A stretch of DNA of 21,782 nt from Palsa-883 sp035486355 (GCA_035486355.1 DATHNE010000179.1:1-21782), one strand, 5' to 3'; numbered from the stretch's first letter, positions 14,149-21,782 are shown. Translations and numbers: made by a program. The notes: a model not told the origin generated them from the letters alone.

Positions 14149-15393
14149 TCAGCTGGTCAGGCGGGGGATCAGCGCGGCGATACGTTCGTTGCGGCGCCAC
14201 ATCATGCCGATGCTGGTCACCGCGACCAGGCCGCACAGTGCCACGATGTCCACCGCCAGTAGCGGGCCCACCTGGCTCGCGATCGCACCGATCAGCAGGA
14301 TGCCCAGCGGGCCCATGCCGATGCTGACCGTCAGCAGGCCCATCAGGCGCGACCGCACATAGGGCGGCGCGTGCAGGATGATCAGCGAGGTCTGCATGTT
14401 GGCGAACGCCGCCGAGCCGATGCCGCCGATCATCAGCAACACCAGCGCAACAAGGTAACTAGGAGCCAGCGGCATCAGCGACACGCAGACCAGGAACAGC
14501 AGCGAGCCACCCACCATCAGCACGCGCCCGCTGCCGGGCGGGTCACCACTGGCCAGGCGGAGGCCGCCCAAGAGCGCGCCACAGGATTCGGCCGCCGCCA
14601 GCACGCCCACCAGCGTCGGCGAGACCATGAAATGCTGCCGCCCGATCGGCGCGACCAACGCGGCGTAGGAAAAGCCCAGCAGGTTCATTGCCATCGTCAC
14701 CAGCAACACGCCGGCGATCACCACGTGACCGCGGGCGAAGGCCAGGCCCTCGGCCAGGTCGCGCGGCACCAGCGCCAGCACCAGCCGCCGCGTGCTCTGC
14801 CGATAGGTCAGGCCGGCGGCGAGCAACGCGGCAAGCAGATAGATCGCGGCGGAACAGGTAAAGGTGCCGGCGAGCCCGGCGCGTTGATACAAAGCACCCG
14901 CGGCGATCGGACCCAGCATGCGGGTGACGGAGTTGGTGATGGTGTCGAATGCCAGCGCGCGCGGCACCAGCGCGCCCTCGACGCATTCGCCGACCATGCG
15001 CCGGCGGGTGGCCATCTCGGTCGACCACACCGTGCCCGAGACCAGCGCCGCGGCCGCGACATGCCAGGGCTGCGCCAGTCCGCGCCAGGCCAGCATGGCC
15101 ACGGTGGCGGAGGCCATCGCGGTGAACAGTTGGCCAATGACCAATATATACTTCCGGTTCACCGCTTCGGACATCACACCGGCGAAAGCGCCCAGCAGGA
15201 ACATCGGCAGGGTGCGCGCGGCCGTGACGAGCGCAACGGCAAAGCCCGAGCCGGTCACATCCAGGGTGAACAGCGCGGCGGCCAGTACCTCGAACCAGCG
15301 CATCGCATTGACGCATCCGCCGATCGACCACAGGCGCAGGAATGCTGGCGCGGCCAGCAGGGCCCGCAATCCGTTGCGGGGTGGGATGGGCAT
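14149..15393 (-). CDS. MFS transporter (MFS_3/EntS-like efflux type)
   Basis: A 414-residue membrane protein with about twelve hydrophobic helices. The N-terminal FLRLWSIGGCVNAMRWFEVLA and the loop GVMSEAVNRKYILVIGQ (the position where related exporters have D-R-x-x-R) place it with EntS-like/MFS_3 exporters; the later PPYVRSRLMGLL and FANMQTSLI segments are also typical. Members export siderophores, drugs or metabolites. No siderophore genes are nearby, so the substrate is unknown. A GGAG lies about 12 bases before the ATG. It is divergent from the VOC gene at 15527; the 133-base gap contains the dyad caggtcc (15429-15435) / ggacctg (15458-15464), a weak operator candidate. Confidence 0.85.
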   Translation of the reverse strand: MPIPPRNGLRALLAAPAFLRLWSIGGCVNAMRWFEVLAAALFTLDVTGSGFAVALVTAARTLPMFLLGAFAGVMSEAVNRKYILVIGQLFTAMASATVAMLAWRGLAQPWHVAAAALVSGTVWSTEMATRRRMVGECVEGALVPRALAFDTITNSVTRMLGPIAAGALYQRAGLAGTFTCSAAIYLLAALLAAGLTYRQSTRRLVLALVPRDLAEGLAFARGHVVIAGVLLVTMAMNLLGFSYAALVAPIGRQHFMVSPTLVGVLAAAESCGALLGGLRLASGDPPGSGRVLMVGGSLLFLVCVSLMPLAPSYLVALVLLMIGGIGSAAFANMQTSLIILHAPPYVRSRLMGLLTVSIGMGPLGILLIGAIASQVGPLLAVDIVALCGLVAVTSIGMMWRRNERIAALIPRLTS

Positions 15394-15526
15394 CGGCAGC
15401 GACGTCTCCTCGGTCTTGCCCGCCCGTTCAGGTCCGGCGGGTGGGGCGGGCGCACGTGGACCTGTGCGACGCCGGACAGTATGATGCCGTCAATTCATGT
15501 GATCCGGCAAAGGGGAGAGCCAAGCA

Positions 15527-16414
15527 ATGAATGATTCCATGATGCCGCATTTCGACCGCGCGGCCGAGGACCTGGGTAACATCGTCGAGCTGGGGCATGT
15601 GAACGTGACGGTGCCCGACCAGACTCATGCGGTTGGGTTTTACATCATGGGCCTAGGCCTGACGCGCGATCCGTATCTGATGGCAGGGCTGGAGAACATG
15701 TGGGTGAATGTCGGGCGCGGGCAGTTCCATTTGCCTAGCCGGTCCCCGCAGGTGGTGCGCGGCACCACAGCGCTGGTGATGCCCGATCGCGCGGCGCTGC
15801 TGAAGCGGCTGAGTTATGCGCAGAAATATCTGAAGGGCACCAAGTTCAAGTTCCACGAAACCAATGATGCGGTGGAGACGGTGTGCCCGTGGGGCAACCG
15901 GATCCGCGTGCATGAACCGGATCCGGCACGATTTGGCCAGATGCGCGTGGGCATGCCATATGTTGAGTTCAGTGTGCCGGAGAAAGCCAATCTGTCGGCG
16001 ATCGCCCGGTTCTATCGCGAGATCCTGGGTGGGATCGCGGGTGTGGCGACGGACGAGCGCGGCGAATACGCCTGGGCCAGCATGTCGGCCGAGAGCAAGG
16101 TGATGTACCGGCACACGAAGAAGAAGCTGCCAGATTATGATGGGCACCATATCCAGATCACGCTGGCAGATTTCTCCGGGCCGCATAAGAAGCTGCTGGA
16201 GCGCGGGTTGATCAGCGAGGAGAGCGATCAGCACCAGTACCGGTTCCTGGACATCGTCGATGTGGATACCAACAAGCCGATCTTCCGTATCGAGCACGAG
16301 ACACGCAGCATGCGGCATCCGATGTTCAATCGCGTGTTCGTCAACCGGAACCCGGATATGACCAACCGGAATTTCGTTCCGGGGTATGAGGTTGGGGTCT
16401 GGGCATTGAATTGA
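15527..16414 (+). CDS. VOC-superfamily protein with two domains
   Basis: A 295-residue protein with ribosome-binding site AGGGGAGAG before the ATG. Domain 1 (about 18-135) starts LGHVNVTVPDQTHAVGFYIMGLGL and keeps the vicinal-oxygen-chelate metal triad His24, His68 and Glu130 (in FHLPS and VHEPDPARF). Domain 2 (about 143-270) begins PYVEFSVPEKANLSAIARFYREILGG, with HHIQITLADF and IFRIEHETRS as later strands. Two-domain members include extradiol dioxygenases, glyoxalase-like and hydroxyphenylpyruvate dioxygenase-like enzymes. None of the known subfamily signatures is clear enough to name a reaction. It is a single gene, followed by a REP-like element. Confidence 0.85.
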   Translation: MNDSMMPHFDRAAEDLGNIVELGHVNVTVPDQTHAVGFYIMGLGLTRDPYLMAGLENMWVNVGRGQFHLPSRSPQVVRGTTALVMPDRAALLKRLSYAQKYLKGTKFKFHETNDAVETVCPWGNRIRVHEPDPARFGQMRVGMPYVEFSVPEKANLSAIARFYREILGGIAGVATDERGEYAWASMSAESKVMYRHTKKKLPDYDGHHIQITLADFSGPHKKLLERGLISEESDQHQYRFLDIVDVDTNKPIFRIEHETRSMRHPMFNRVFVNRNPDMTNRNFVPGYEVGVWALN

Positions 16415-16431
16415 CGCCGAGCGACAGCGAG

Positions 16432-16521
16432 GCGTCATGGCCGGCGAAGGCCGGCCATCCACGACTTCGCCATATTCGGCACGATAAGTCGTGAGTGGCC
16501 CGCGTGCGCGGGCGACGACGC
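16432..16521. repeat. REP-like palindrome, family A copy 2
   Basis: The arms 16432-16467 and 16486-16521 share one centre; acgactt pairs with aagtcgt and gcgtcatgg pairs imperfectly with the gacgacgc end. The left arm has the same cgtcatg / ccgg / catccacg / ctt skeleton as 3667-3700. The left arm also holds a local ggccggc-gaa-ggccggcc hairpin. It follows the VOC stop and precedes gnd by about 20 bases, so it may separate the two transcripts. Confidence 0.8.
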
Positions 16522-16540
16522 GATCATATGGAGCATTGAC

Positions 16541-17533
16541 ATGCAAATCGGCGTGATCGGCCTTGGCCGCATGGGCGGCAACATTGTGCGGCGGCTGACC
16601 CGCGCGGGGCATACATGCGTGGTGTACGACGCGAACGCGGCGACGGCACAGGAGCTGGGGAAAGAGGGCGCGACGCCGGCCGGGTCGGTCGCAGATCTGG
16701 TGAGCAAGCTCGCCCCCGCGCCGCGCACGGTGTGGGTGATGCTGTCGGCGGGCAAGATCACCGAAGCCACGGTAAGCGAACTCGGTAGCCTGCTGAAGAC
16801 GGACGACATCATCATCGATGGCGGCAATGCCTACTACAAGGACGACATTCGCCGCGGCAAGATGGTGGCGGCCAAGGGCATTCGCTATATCGACTGCGGA
16901 ACATCGGGAGGAGTCTGGGGGTTGCAGCGCGGCTATTGCCTGATGATCGGCGGCGAGAAGGCAGCGGTGGAGCATCTGGATCCGATCTTTTCGGCGCTGG
17001 CGCCAGGACTGGGCGATATCCCGCGCACCGATGGGCGCGAGGGACGCGATCCGCGGGTCGAGCGTGGCTATCTGCATGCCGGGCCGGTGGGCGCCGGGCA
17101 TTTCGTGAAGATGATCCATAATGGGATCGAATACGGCATGATGCAGGCGATGGCGGAAGGGTTTGACATCCTGCGCAATCGGGCCTCAGACAAGCTGCCG
17201 ACGGATGAGCGGTTTGACCTGGATGTCGCCGACATCGCCGAGGTCTGGCGGCGCGGGTCGGTGGTGACGTCGTGGCTGCTGGATTTGACATCGGAGGCAC
17301 TTGCGCGCGACGCGACGCTGGAACATTTCTCCGGCACCGTGGAAGATTCCGGCGAAGGGCGCTGGACCGTCGAGGCAGCGATCGAGGAAGCCGTGCCGGC
17401 CGATGTGCTGGCCGCATCGCTGTTCGTAAGGTTCCGGTCGCGGCAGGATCATACCTTTGCCGAAAAGGTGCTGTCGGCGATGCGGTTCGGCTTCGGCGGG
17501 CACGTGGAGCAAGCCGCCAAGAAGCCCGCATGA
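16541..17533 (+). CDS. gnd: 6-phosphogluconate dehydrogenase, decarboxylating (short NAD-type)
   Basis: A 330-residue protein, the short GntZ/YqeC-like form rather than the 468-residue E. coli Gnd. The Rossmann motif GLGRMGGN (7-14) is followed by a beta-2 strand ending VVYDAN with Asp30, which favours NAD+ over NADP+. IIDGGNAYYKDD (91-102), CGTSGGVWGLQRGYCLMIGG (119-138, substrate loop) and GHFVKMIHNGIEYGMMQA (186-203), with catalytic Lys190, Asn194 and Glu197, are intact, and the C-terminal FRSRQDHTFAEKVLSAMR supplies the phosphate-binding Arg. It converts 6-phosphogluconate to ribulose 5-phosphate and CO2. GGAG precedes the ATG, and its last bases overlap gntK (ATGA), so the kinase and dehydrogenase are made together. 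Confidence 0.95.
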   Translation: MQIGVIGLGRMGGNIVRRLTRAGHTCVVYDANAATAQELGKEGATPAGSVADLVSKLAPAPRTVWVMLSAGKITEATVSELGSLLKTDDIIIDGGNAYYKDDIRRGKMVAAKGIRYIDCGTSGGVWGLQRGYCLMIGGEKAAVEHLDPIFSALAPGLGDIPRTDGREGRDPRVERGYLHAGPVGAGHFVKMIHNGIEYGMMQAMAEGFDILRNRASDKLPTDERFDLDVADIAEVWRRGSVVTSWLLDLTSEALARDATLEHFSGTVEDSGEGRWTVEAAIEEAVPADVLAASLFVRFRSRQDHTFAEKVLSAMRFGFGGHVEQAAKKPA

Positions 17534-18042
17534 CCATTGCGGTACTGATGGGTGTGTCTGGCACCGGCAAGACCACCATCGCCAGGCTGATGGCGGAACA
17601 GTTGGGCTGGCAGATGCTGGAAGGCGACCAACTACACCCGCCCGCGAACGTGGCGAAGATGCAGTCGGGTACACCGCTTGACGATGCGGACCGCTGGCCG
17701 TGGCTGCATGCAATCGCCACGCAGATCGACGCGTGGCGCAATGGGGGTGTGTCCGGCGTGGTGGCGTGCTCGGCGCTGAAACGCGCCTATCGCGACATCC
17801 TGATTGGACCGCGGCCCGACCTGGTGCTGGTGTATCTGCAAGGCACCAAGACGCTGATTGCGGAGCGGTTGACTGCGCGCAAGGGGCATTTCATGCCGCC
17901 GGGGCTACTGGACAGTCAGCTCCAGACGCTGGAGCCACCCACCGCGGACGAACATCCGATCGTGGCCTCGATCGCACCGGCACCGGAGGCGATTGTCGCG
18001 GCAATCGTTGGAGAATTGAAACAGCGGGAGCACCTGCGATGA
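17530..18042 (+). CDS. gntK: Gluconokinase
   Basis: A 170-residue thermoresistant-type gluconokinase that phosphorylates D-gluconate with ATP to 6-phosphogluconate. The Walker A motif GVSGTGKT is at 8-15. The family strings LEGDQLHPPANVAKMQSG (30-47), PLDDADRWPWL (49-59), CSALKRAYRDIL (80-91) and HFMPPGLLDSQLQTLE (120-135) are all complete. The start is the ATG inside the ATGA overlap with gnd; the long upstream frame is a shadow of gnd. Its own stop overlaps the next SDR start the same way. With gnd it converts free gluconate to ribulose 5-phosphate in two steps. Confidence 0.97.
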   Translation: MTIAVLMGVSGTGKTTIARLMAEQLGWQMLEGDQLHPPANVAKMQSGTPLDDADRWPWLHAIATQIDAWRNGGVSGVVACSALKRAYRDILIGPRPDLVLVYLQGTKTLIAERLTARKGHFMPPGLLDSQLQTLEPPTADEHPIVASIAPAPEAIVAAIVGELKQREHLR

Positions 18043-18809
18043 GTGACGCCTTCGCGATCTACCCGAGCCTGAAGGACCGCGTGGTCTTCATCACCGGCGG
18101 CGCCAGCGGCATCGGCGCCGAGCACGTGCGCCAGTTCGCGGCGCAGGGTGCGAAGGTAGCGTTCGTCGACATCGCGGACGACGCGGCGGCGGCGCTGGTC
18201 GCCTCGATCCACGACGCCGACCACACGGTGCCGTTCTATCAGCATTGCGACCTGACCGACATTCCGACTCTGCGACATGCGATCGCCGCGGCGGCGCAGA
18301 AGCTAGGGCCGATCACCGTGCTGGTGAACAACGCGGCGAACGACCAGCGGCACAACTACGCCGATGTGACGGTGGAATACTGGGACGAACGTCAGGCGGT
18401 GAATTTGCGGCATCAGTTCTTCGCCATCCAAGCAGTGGCGCCGATAATGCGCGCGGCGGGCGGCGGATCGGTCATCAATTTCGGTTCGATCTCCTGGCAT
18501 ACGAACACAGGCGGCATGCCGGCCTACACCACCGCGAAGGCGGCCGTGGAGGGTCTGACCAAAGGCATGGCGCGCGACCTGGGCGGCGACGGCATTCGGG
18601 TGAACTGTGTGATCCCCGGCTGGGTGATGACCGAGCGCCAGATCAAGCTGTGGCTGACACCCGAAGGCGAGAAGAACCTGCTGGAGATGCAGTGCCTCAA
18701 GGAGAAGCTAGTGCCGGCGGACCTGACGCGGATGGTGCTATGGCTGGCGTCTGACGACAGCCGGCTATGCACAAGCCAGCTCTGGGTAGTGGATGCCGGA
18801 CGGATGTAA
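18039..18809 (+). CDS. SDR family oxidoreductase (NAD(H)-type, likely sugar/sugar-acid dehydrogenase)
   Basis: A 256-residue short-chain dehydrogenase whose ATG overlaps the gntK stop (ATGA), with GGGAG upstream. TGGASGIG is at 19-26; Asp44 in AFVDIAD after beta-2 favours NAD(H). The usual NNAG reads NNAAND (97-102). Catalytic Ser150, Tyr163 and Lys167 (YTTAK) are present, and the PGWVMTERQIKLWLTPEGE segment after beta-6 is characteristic of SDRs acting on aldoses or sugar acids. The C-terminus ends WVVDAGRM, near the common VDGG. Its place as third gene after gnd-gntK suggests it makes or uses gluconate or a keto-gluconate; the exact substrate is inferred. Confidence 0.88.
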   Translation: MSDAFAIYPSLKDRVVFITGGASGIGAEHVRQFAAQGAKVAFVDIADDAAAALVASIHDADHTVPFYQHCDLTDIPTLRHAIAAAAQKLGPITVLVNNAANDQRHNYADVTVEYWDERQAVNLRHQFFAIQAVAPIMRAAGGGSVINFGSISWHTNTGGMPAYTTAKAAVEGLTKGMARDLGGDGIRVNCVIPGWVMTERQIKLWLTPEGEKNLLEMQCLKEKLVPADLTRMVLWLASDDSRLCTSQLWVVDAGRM

Positions 18810-18821
18810 TGGGTGATGCTG

Positions 18822-18926
18822 TCATTGCGAGGAGCGGCGCGAGCAGGCAATCTCAGGCCGCGGTAGCACCACAGCTCGTGCGTCGTTGGACCGAGATTGT
18901 CTTCGTCGCTACGCTCCTCGCAATGA
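18822..18926. repeat. REP-like palindrome, family C
   Basis: tcattgcgaggagcg (18822-18836) pairs exactly with cgctcctcgcaatga (18912-18926); caatctc (18848-18854) pairs with gagattg (18893-18899). It has the common proteobacterial TCATTGCGAGGAGCG type of intergenic palindrome. It lies directly after the SDR stop, and its right end contains the ATG of the next gene. Confidence 0.85.
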
Positions 18927-19237
18927 TAGTGGATTATGCTGCTTTCTGGGATCAATACTTGCGCGCGCATGCCGATCCGCGCACGCGCGCCCTACATTAT
19001 TGTGGCACATCACTGGCCTTGCTTGCACTGATCGTGGGCGCGTTCGACTGGCGCTTCCTGATTGCCGCGCCCTTGATCGGCTACGGTTTCGCCTGGGCCG
19101 CCCATTTCGGTATCGAACGCAATCGGCCGGAGACTTTCGGCCATCCGCTGTGGTCGCTGGCCAGCGACCTGCGCATGCTGGCGCTGTTCTTCACCGGGAG
19201 GTTGGGTCCACACCTGGACCGCCTCGGGTTGCGGTAG
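18923..19237 (+). CDS. Mpo1-like (DUF962) membrane protein
   Basis: A 104-residue protein. It starts with the Mpo1/YGL010w-like block AAFWDQYLRAHADPRTRALHYCGT, where the HxxPxxRxxHxxGT pattern carries conserved metal-binding His residues, followed by two hydrophobic helices (LALLALIVGAF, FLIAAPLIGYGFAWAAHF) and IERNRPETFGHPLWSLASDLRML with another conserved His. Yeast Mpo1 is an Fe2+-dependent dioxygenase for 2-hydroxy fatty acids; bacterial members are mostly uncharacterised. The ATG lies inside the right arm of the REP-like palindrome and no Shine-Dalgarno sequence is visible. The longer upstream frame translates the palindrome and is rejected. Expression may depend on the gnd operon. Confidence 0.8.
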   Translation: MIVDYAAFWDQYLRAHADPRTRALHYCGTSLALLALIVGAFDWRFLIAAPLIGYGFAWAAHFGIERNRPETFGHPLWSLASDLRMLALFFTGRLGPHLDRLGLR

Positions 19238-19297
19238 CCGGACACCGGCGAAGCCGCTAGCATCCCGCGCGACGCAACCAGTGGGGGAACGATCGTC

Positions 19298-20242
19298 ATG
19301 TGGGAACCGAGCCTGCGCTATCCCGATCCGGCCGTGCGGGTCTTGGATCCCGAGTTCAACAAGTACCGGCTACCGTTGGCCTCGATCGATAAGCTGGCCG
19401 ATGGCTGCCGCTGGTCGGAAGGCCCCGTATGGTTCGGCGACGGCCGCTACGTGCTGTGGAGCGACATCCCCAACAACCGCATCCTGAAATGGGACGAGGA
19501 GACCAGCAGCGTCTCGATCTTCCGCCAGCCATCGAACAACGCCAACGGCAACACGCGTGACCGGCAGGGCCGGCTGGTGACCTGCGAACATGATTCGCGG
19601 CGGGTGACGCGCACCGAATATGACGGCAGCATCACAGTGCTGGCTGACACCTACAACGGCAAGAAGCTGAATTCGCCGAATGATGTGGTGGTGAAGTCGG
19701 ATGGCTCCATTTGGTTCACCGATCCGCAGTTCGGCATTTTGGGTTACTACGAAGGTCACAAGGACGTGTCGGAGAACAAGCCGGCGGTGTATCGGCTGGA
19801 CGGCAAGACCGGCAAGCTGACCGTGGTGACCGATGACATTCCGGGACCGAATGGGCTGGCGTTCTCGCCGGATGAGTCGAAGCTGTACATTGTGGCGTCG
19901 CGCGCCGCACCCAATCGGCTGATCGTGAGCTGCGACGTGACCGGAAATGGAACGAAGCTGGGAAAGAGCCGCACGCTGATCGATGCGGGCGAGGGCGGAT
20001 CGCCCGACGGATTCCGCGTCGATGTCGATGGTAATCTCTGGTGCGGCTGGGGCATGGGCAGCGCGGAGCTGGATGGTGTGCGCGTGTTCACGCCCGGCGG
20101 TGATGCGATCGGGCATATTGGGCTGCCCGAACGTTCCGCCAATCTGTGCTTCGGTGGGCGTTACCGCAACCGGTTGTTCATGGCGGCGAGCCACGGGCTG
20201 TATGCGCTGTATGTGAACACGCAGGGCGCGCTGGGCGGCTGA
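19298..20242 (+). CDS. SMP-30/gluconolactonase-like lactonase
   Basis: A 314-residue six-bladed beta-propeller of the SMP-30/Gnl/LRE family; start with GGGGGAA upstream. Metal ligands expected in the family are present: Glu41 in RWSEGPVWF, Asn185 in GPNGLAFSPD and Asp237 in SPDGFRVD; Asn128 in NSPNDVVV and the GSIWFTDPQFGI strand line the active site. It hydrolyses an aldonolactone to the aldonic acid with a divalent metal. There is no signal peptide, so it is cytosolic. Placed after gnd-gntK-SDR, it fits a route in which a sugar is oxidised to a lactone, opened here, phosphorylated by GntK and decarboxylated by Gnd. Confidence 0.92.
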   Translation: MWEPSLRYPDPAVRVLDPEFNKYRLPLASIDKLADGCRWSEGPVWFGDGRYVLWSDIPNNRILKWDEETSSVSIFRQPSNNANGNTRDRQGRLVTCEHDSRRVTRTEYDGSITVLADTYNGKKLNSPNDVVVKSDGSIWFTDPQFGILGYYEGHKDVSENKPAVYRLDGKTGKLTVVTDDIPGPNGLAFSPDESKLYIVASRAAPNRLIVSCDVTGNGTKLGKSRTLIDAGEGGSPDGFRVDVDGNLWCGWGMGSAELDGVRVFTPGGDAIGHIGLPERSANLCFGGRYRNRLFMAASHGLYALYVNTQGALGG

Positions 20243-20261
20243 GCTCGGTGTCGCCGCGCGC

Positions 20262-20726
20262 ATGAGCTATAGTACCGTCCTTCCGGTTACCTGGGACGAC
20301 ATTGACCGTGACGCGGGAAGGCTTGCCGCGCAGGCGGTGGTGCGGCGTCCCTGGGACGGGATCCTGGCGATCGCGCGCGGTGGCCTGGTCCCGGCCACGC
20401 TGGTCGCGCACCAGCTCAATATCCGCAGGATCGATGTGATCGCGATCGCAACCTACGACGACCGGTCGCGTAGGTCGCCGGATATCCTGCAAATGCCACG
20501 GATTGATGGCGATGGCGCGGGATGGCTGGTGGTGGATGATCTGGTGGACACGGGTGTCACCATACGCATGGTGCGTACGATCTATCCACGCATCACGGTG
20601 GCCGTGCTGTATACGAAACCGTTGGGGCATGCTCTGACCGACGCGTTCGTGCGGTCCATGCCACAGGACACCTGGATTCACTTTCCGTGGGACCACGCCG
20701 ACGACCCATCCGTCGCCCCAGAGTGA
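20262..20726 (+). CDS. gpt: Xanthine/guanine phosphoribosyltransferase
   Basis: A 154-residue type I phosphoribosyltransferase of Gpt size. The N-terminal TWDDIDRDAGRLAAQ and GILAIARGGLVPATLVAHQL (PPi-loop region) match bacterial Gpt, and the PRPP-binding motif VVDDLVDTGVT (90-100) is complete; HFPWD near the C-terminus is the Gpt closing motif. It joins xanthine or guanine to PRPP, giving XMP or GMP, at the inner face of the membrane. The ribosome-binding site is weak. It is seven bases upstream of an NCS2 purine permease, so uptake and trapping of purines are likely co-expressed. Confidence 0.9.
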   Translation: MSYSTVLPVTWDDIDRDAGRLAAQAVVRRPWDGILAIARGGLVPATLVAHQLNIRRIDVIAIATYDDRSRRSPDILQMPRIDGDGAGWLVVDDLVDTGVTIRMVRTIYPRITVAVLYTKPLGHALTDAFVRSMPQDTWIHFPWDHADDPSVAPE

Positions 20727-20733
20727 GGCAGCC

Positions 20734-21782
20734 ATGTTCAACTTCCAGCTCGCCGCCCACAACACGTCGGTCCGCACTGAGCTGGTGGCGGGTGCGACGA
20801 CGTATCTGACGATGGCGTATATCGCCGTGGTCAATCCGGCGATCCTGACGCCATCGGGAATCGATCCTGGGGCGGCGTTCGTGGCAACCTGCATCGCCGC
20901 GGCCCTGGGATCGGCGGCGATGGGACTGTTCGCCAATCTGCCCTTGGCGCTGGCGCCTGGCATGGGGTTGAACGCGTTCTTCACCTTCACGCTGGTGAAG
21001 GGCATGGGCGTGCCCTGGCCGGTGGCGCTGGGCGTGGTGTTCCTGGCCGGCGTGCTGTTCCTGATGGTGAGTTTGTTCCGTATCCGAGAGTGGTTGATCA
21101 CGGCGATCCCGCTGTCGCTGAAGCTTGGGATCGGCGCGGGAATAGGGTTGTTCCTGGGCCTTATCGGGTTGGAGGACATGCGTGTCATTGTCGCCGACCA
21201 GGTGACGCTGGTGACATTGGGTCCGCTGGGACAGCCGAGGACGCTGCTGGCGGTGATCGGCTTCCTGATCATCGCGGCACTGGCCGCACGCAATATTCGC
21301 GGCGCGATCCTGATCGGCATCATCGTCACCGCGCTGCTGGGCGTGCCGTTCGGGCTGACGACGCTGCACGGCGTGGTGGCGATGCCGCCGTCACTGACGC
21401 CGACGTTTCTGAAGCTGGATATCATGGGCGCGCTGTCACAGGGATTGATCGCGGCAGTGCTGACGCTGTTTCTGGTGGACGTGCTGGACAATGCGGGCAC
21501 GCTGATTGCGACGACGCATCGCGCGGGGTTGATGCGCGCGGATGGCACCGTGCCGCGGTTGCGGGAGGCGCTCCTGGCCGACAGCGGCGGCGCGATGATC
21601 GGCGCGTTGCTGGGGACCAGCACGACCTGCAGCTATATCGAGAGCGCGGCGGGGATTCAGGCGGGCGGGCGCACCGGACTGACGGCGCTGGTGGTCGCGG
21701 CGCTGTTCATGCTGACGCTGTTCTTCGCGCCGATTGCCACGGCGATCCCTGGGTTCGCCACGGCACCAGCGCTGGTATTTGT
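20734..21782 (+). CDS. NCS2 family purine permease (AzgA-like), C-terminus cut by window edge
   Basis: 349 codons are visible and the frame is open at the right edge. The start ATG has GAGG formed by the gpt stop region (TGAGGCAGCCATG). AzgA/GhxP-type signatures are NTSVRTELVAGATTYLTMAY (10-29), VVNPAIL, LPLALAPGMGLNAFFTFT, FLVDVLDNAGTLIATT and GTSTTCSYIESAAGIQAGGR. These place it in the COG2252 branch (adenine, guanine, hypoxanthine symporters) rather than the xanthine/urate branch. It imports purine bases with protons across the inner membrane, feeding the phosphoribosyltransferase upstream. Which base is preferred cannot be read. Confidence 0.92.
   Translation, partial: MFNFQLAAHNTSVRTELVAGATTYLTMAYIAVVNPAILTPSGIDPGAAFVATCIAAALGSAAMGLFANLPLALAPGMGLNAFFTFTLVKGMGVPWPVALGVVFLAGVLFLMVSLFRIREWLITAIPLSLKLGIGAGIGLFLGLIGLEDMRVIVADQVTLVTLGPLGQPRTLLAVIGFLIIAALAARNIRGAILIGIIVTALLGVPFGLTTLHGVVAMPPSLTPTFLKLDIMGALSQGLIAAVLTLFLVDVLDNAGTLIATTHRAGLMRADGTVPRLREALLADSGGAMIGALLGTSTTCSYIESAAGIQAGGRTGLTALVVAALFMLTLFFAPIATAIPGFATAPALVF

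Noticed and set aside
14371..15534. 387-residue plus-strand open frame
   Set aside because: It is antisense to the second MFS transporter, with Gln/His/Arg-rich repetitive sequence and no family motif.
15653..17119. 488-residue minus-strand open frame
   Set aside because: It is antisense to the VOC gene and gnd, both of which have clear motifs on the plus strand.
20178..21623. 481-residue minus-strand open frame
   Set aside because: It is antisense to gpt and the NCS2 permease; its Ser/Pro/Arg-rich composition is typical of an antisense frame.

Overview
The window is a GC-rich stretch of a Gram-negative chromosome. High GC, genes separated by palindromic REP-like elements, and a catabolic mix (enolase-superfamily dehydratase, SDRs, AtzG/amidase pair, VOC protein, gluconate enzymes) point to an alphaproteobacterium, perhaps Acetobacteraceae. 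That placement is inference; no rRNA, tRNA or CRISPR was seen.

Layout. 1-436 (-) is the N-terminal part of an AcoR-type GAF regulator that runs off the left edge. 777-2539 (+) holds a PhoB-type winged-helix ORF and a TPR ORF. They look like the two ends of one large wHTH-ATPase-TPR regulator whose middle was replaced by a cluster of short degenerate repeats. 2726-3649 (+) is an internally duplicated protein of unknown function. 3776-4924 (-) is a mandelate-racemase-type enolase-superfamily enzyme, divergent from a compact operon (5088-7704, +) of NHL beta-propeller, double-hotdog thioesterase and SDR. 7719-9298 (-) is an AtzG-like small subunit coupled to an amidase. 9401-11959 (-) is an MFS transporter followed closely by an LVIVD beta-propeller protein. 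12051-12219 is a MITE-like long inverted repeat. 12240-13121 (-) is an unrecognised protein. 13198-14007 (+) holds a DUF2905 membrane protein and MsrA. 14149-15393 (-) is a second MFS transporter, divergent from a two-domain VOC protein (15527-16414, +).

The right third is the clearest metabolic unit: gnd (6-phosphogluconate dehydrogenase), gntK (gluconokinase) and an SDR joined by ATGA overlaps (16541-18809), then a small Mpo1-like membrane protein and an SMP-30/gluconolactonase-like lactonase (19298-20242). Together they could take a sugar lactone to gluconate, 6-phosphogluconate and ribulose 5-phosphate. The window ends with a purine-salvage pair: a xanthine/guanine-type phosphoribosyltransferase and an NCS2 purine permease cut by the right edge.

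The main unexplained structures are the repeat cluster inside the regulator remnant (1308-1696), the MITE-like palindrome (12051-12219), several families of REP-like dyads placed just after stop codons, a REP arm that carries the start codon of the Mpo1-like gene, and two proteins with no recognised family.
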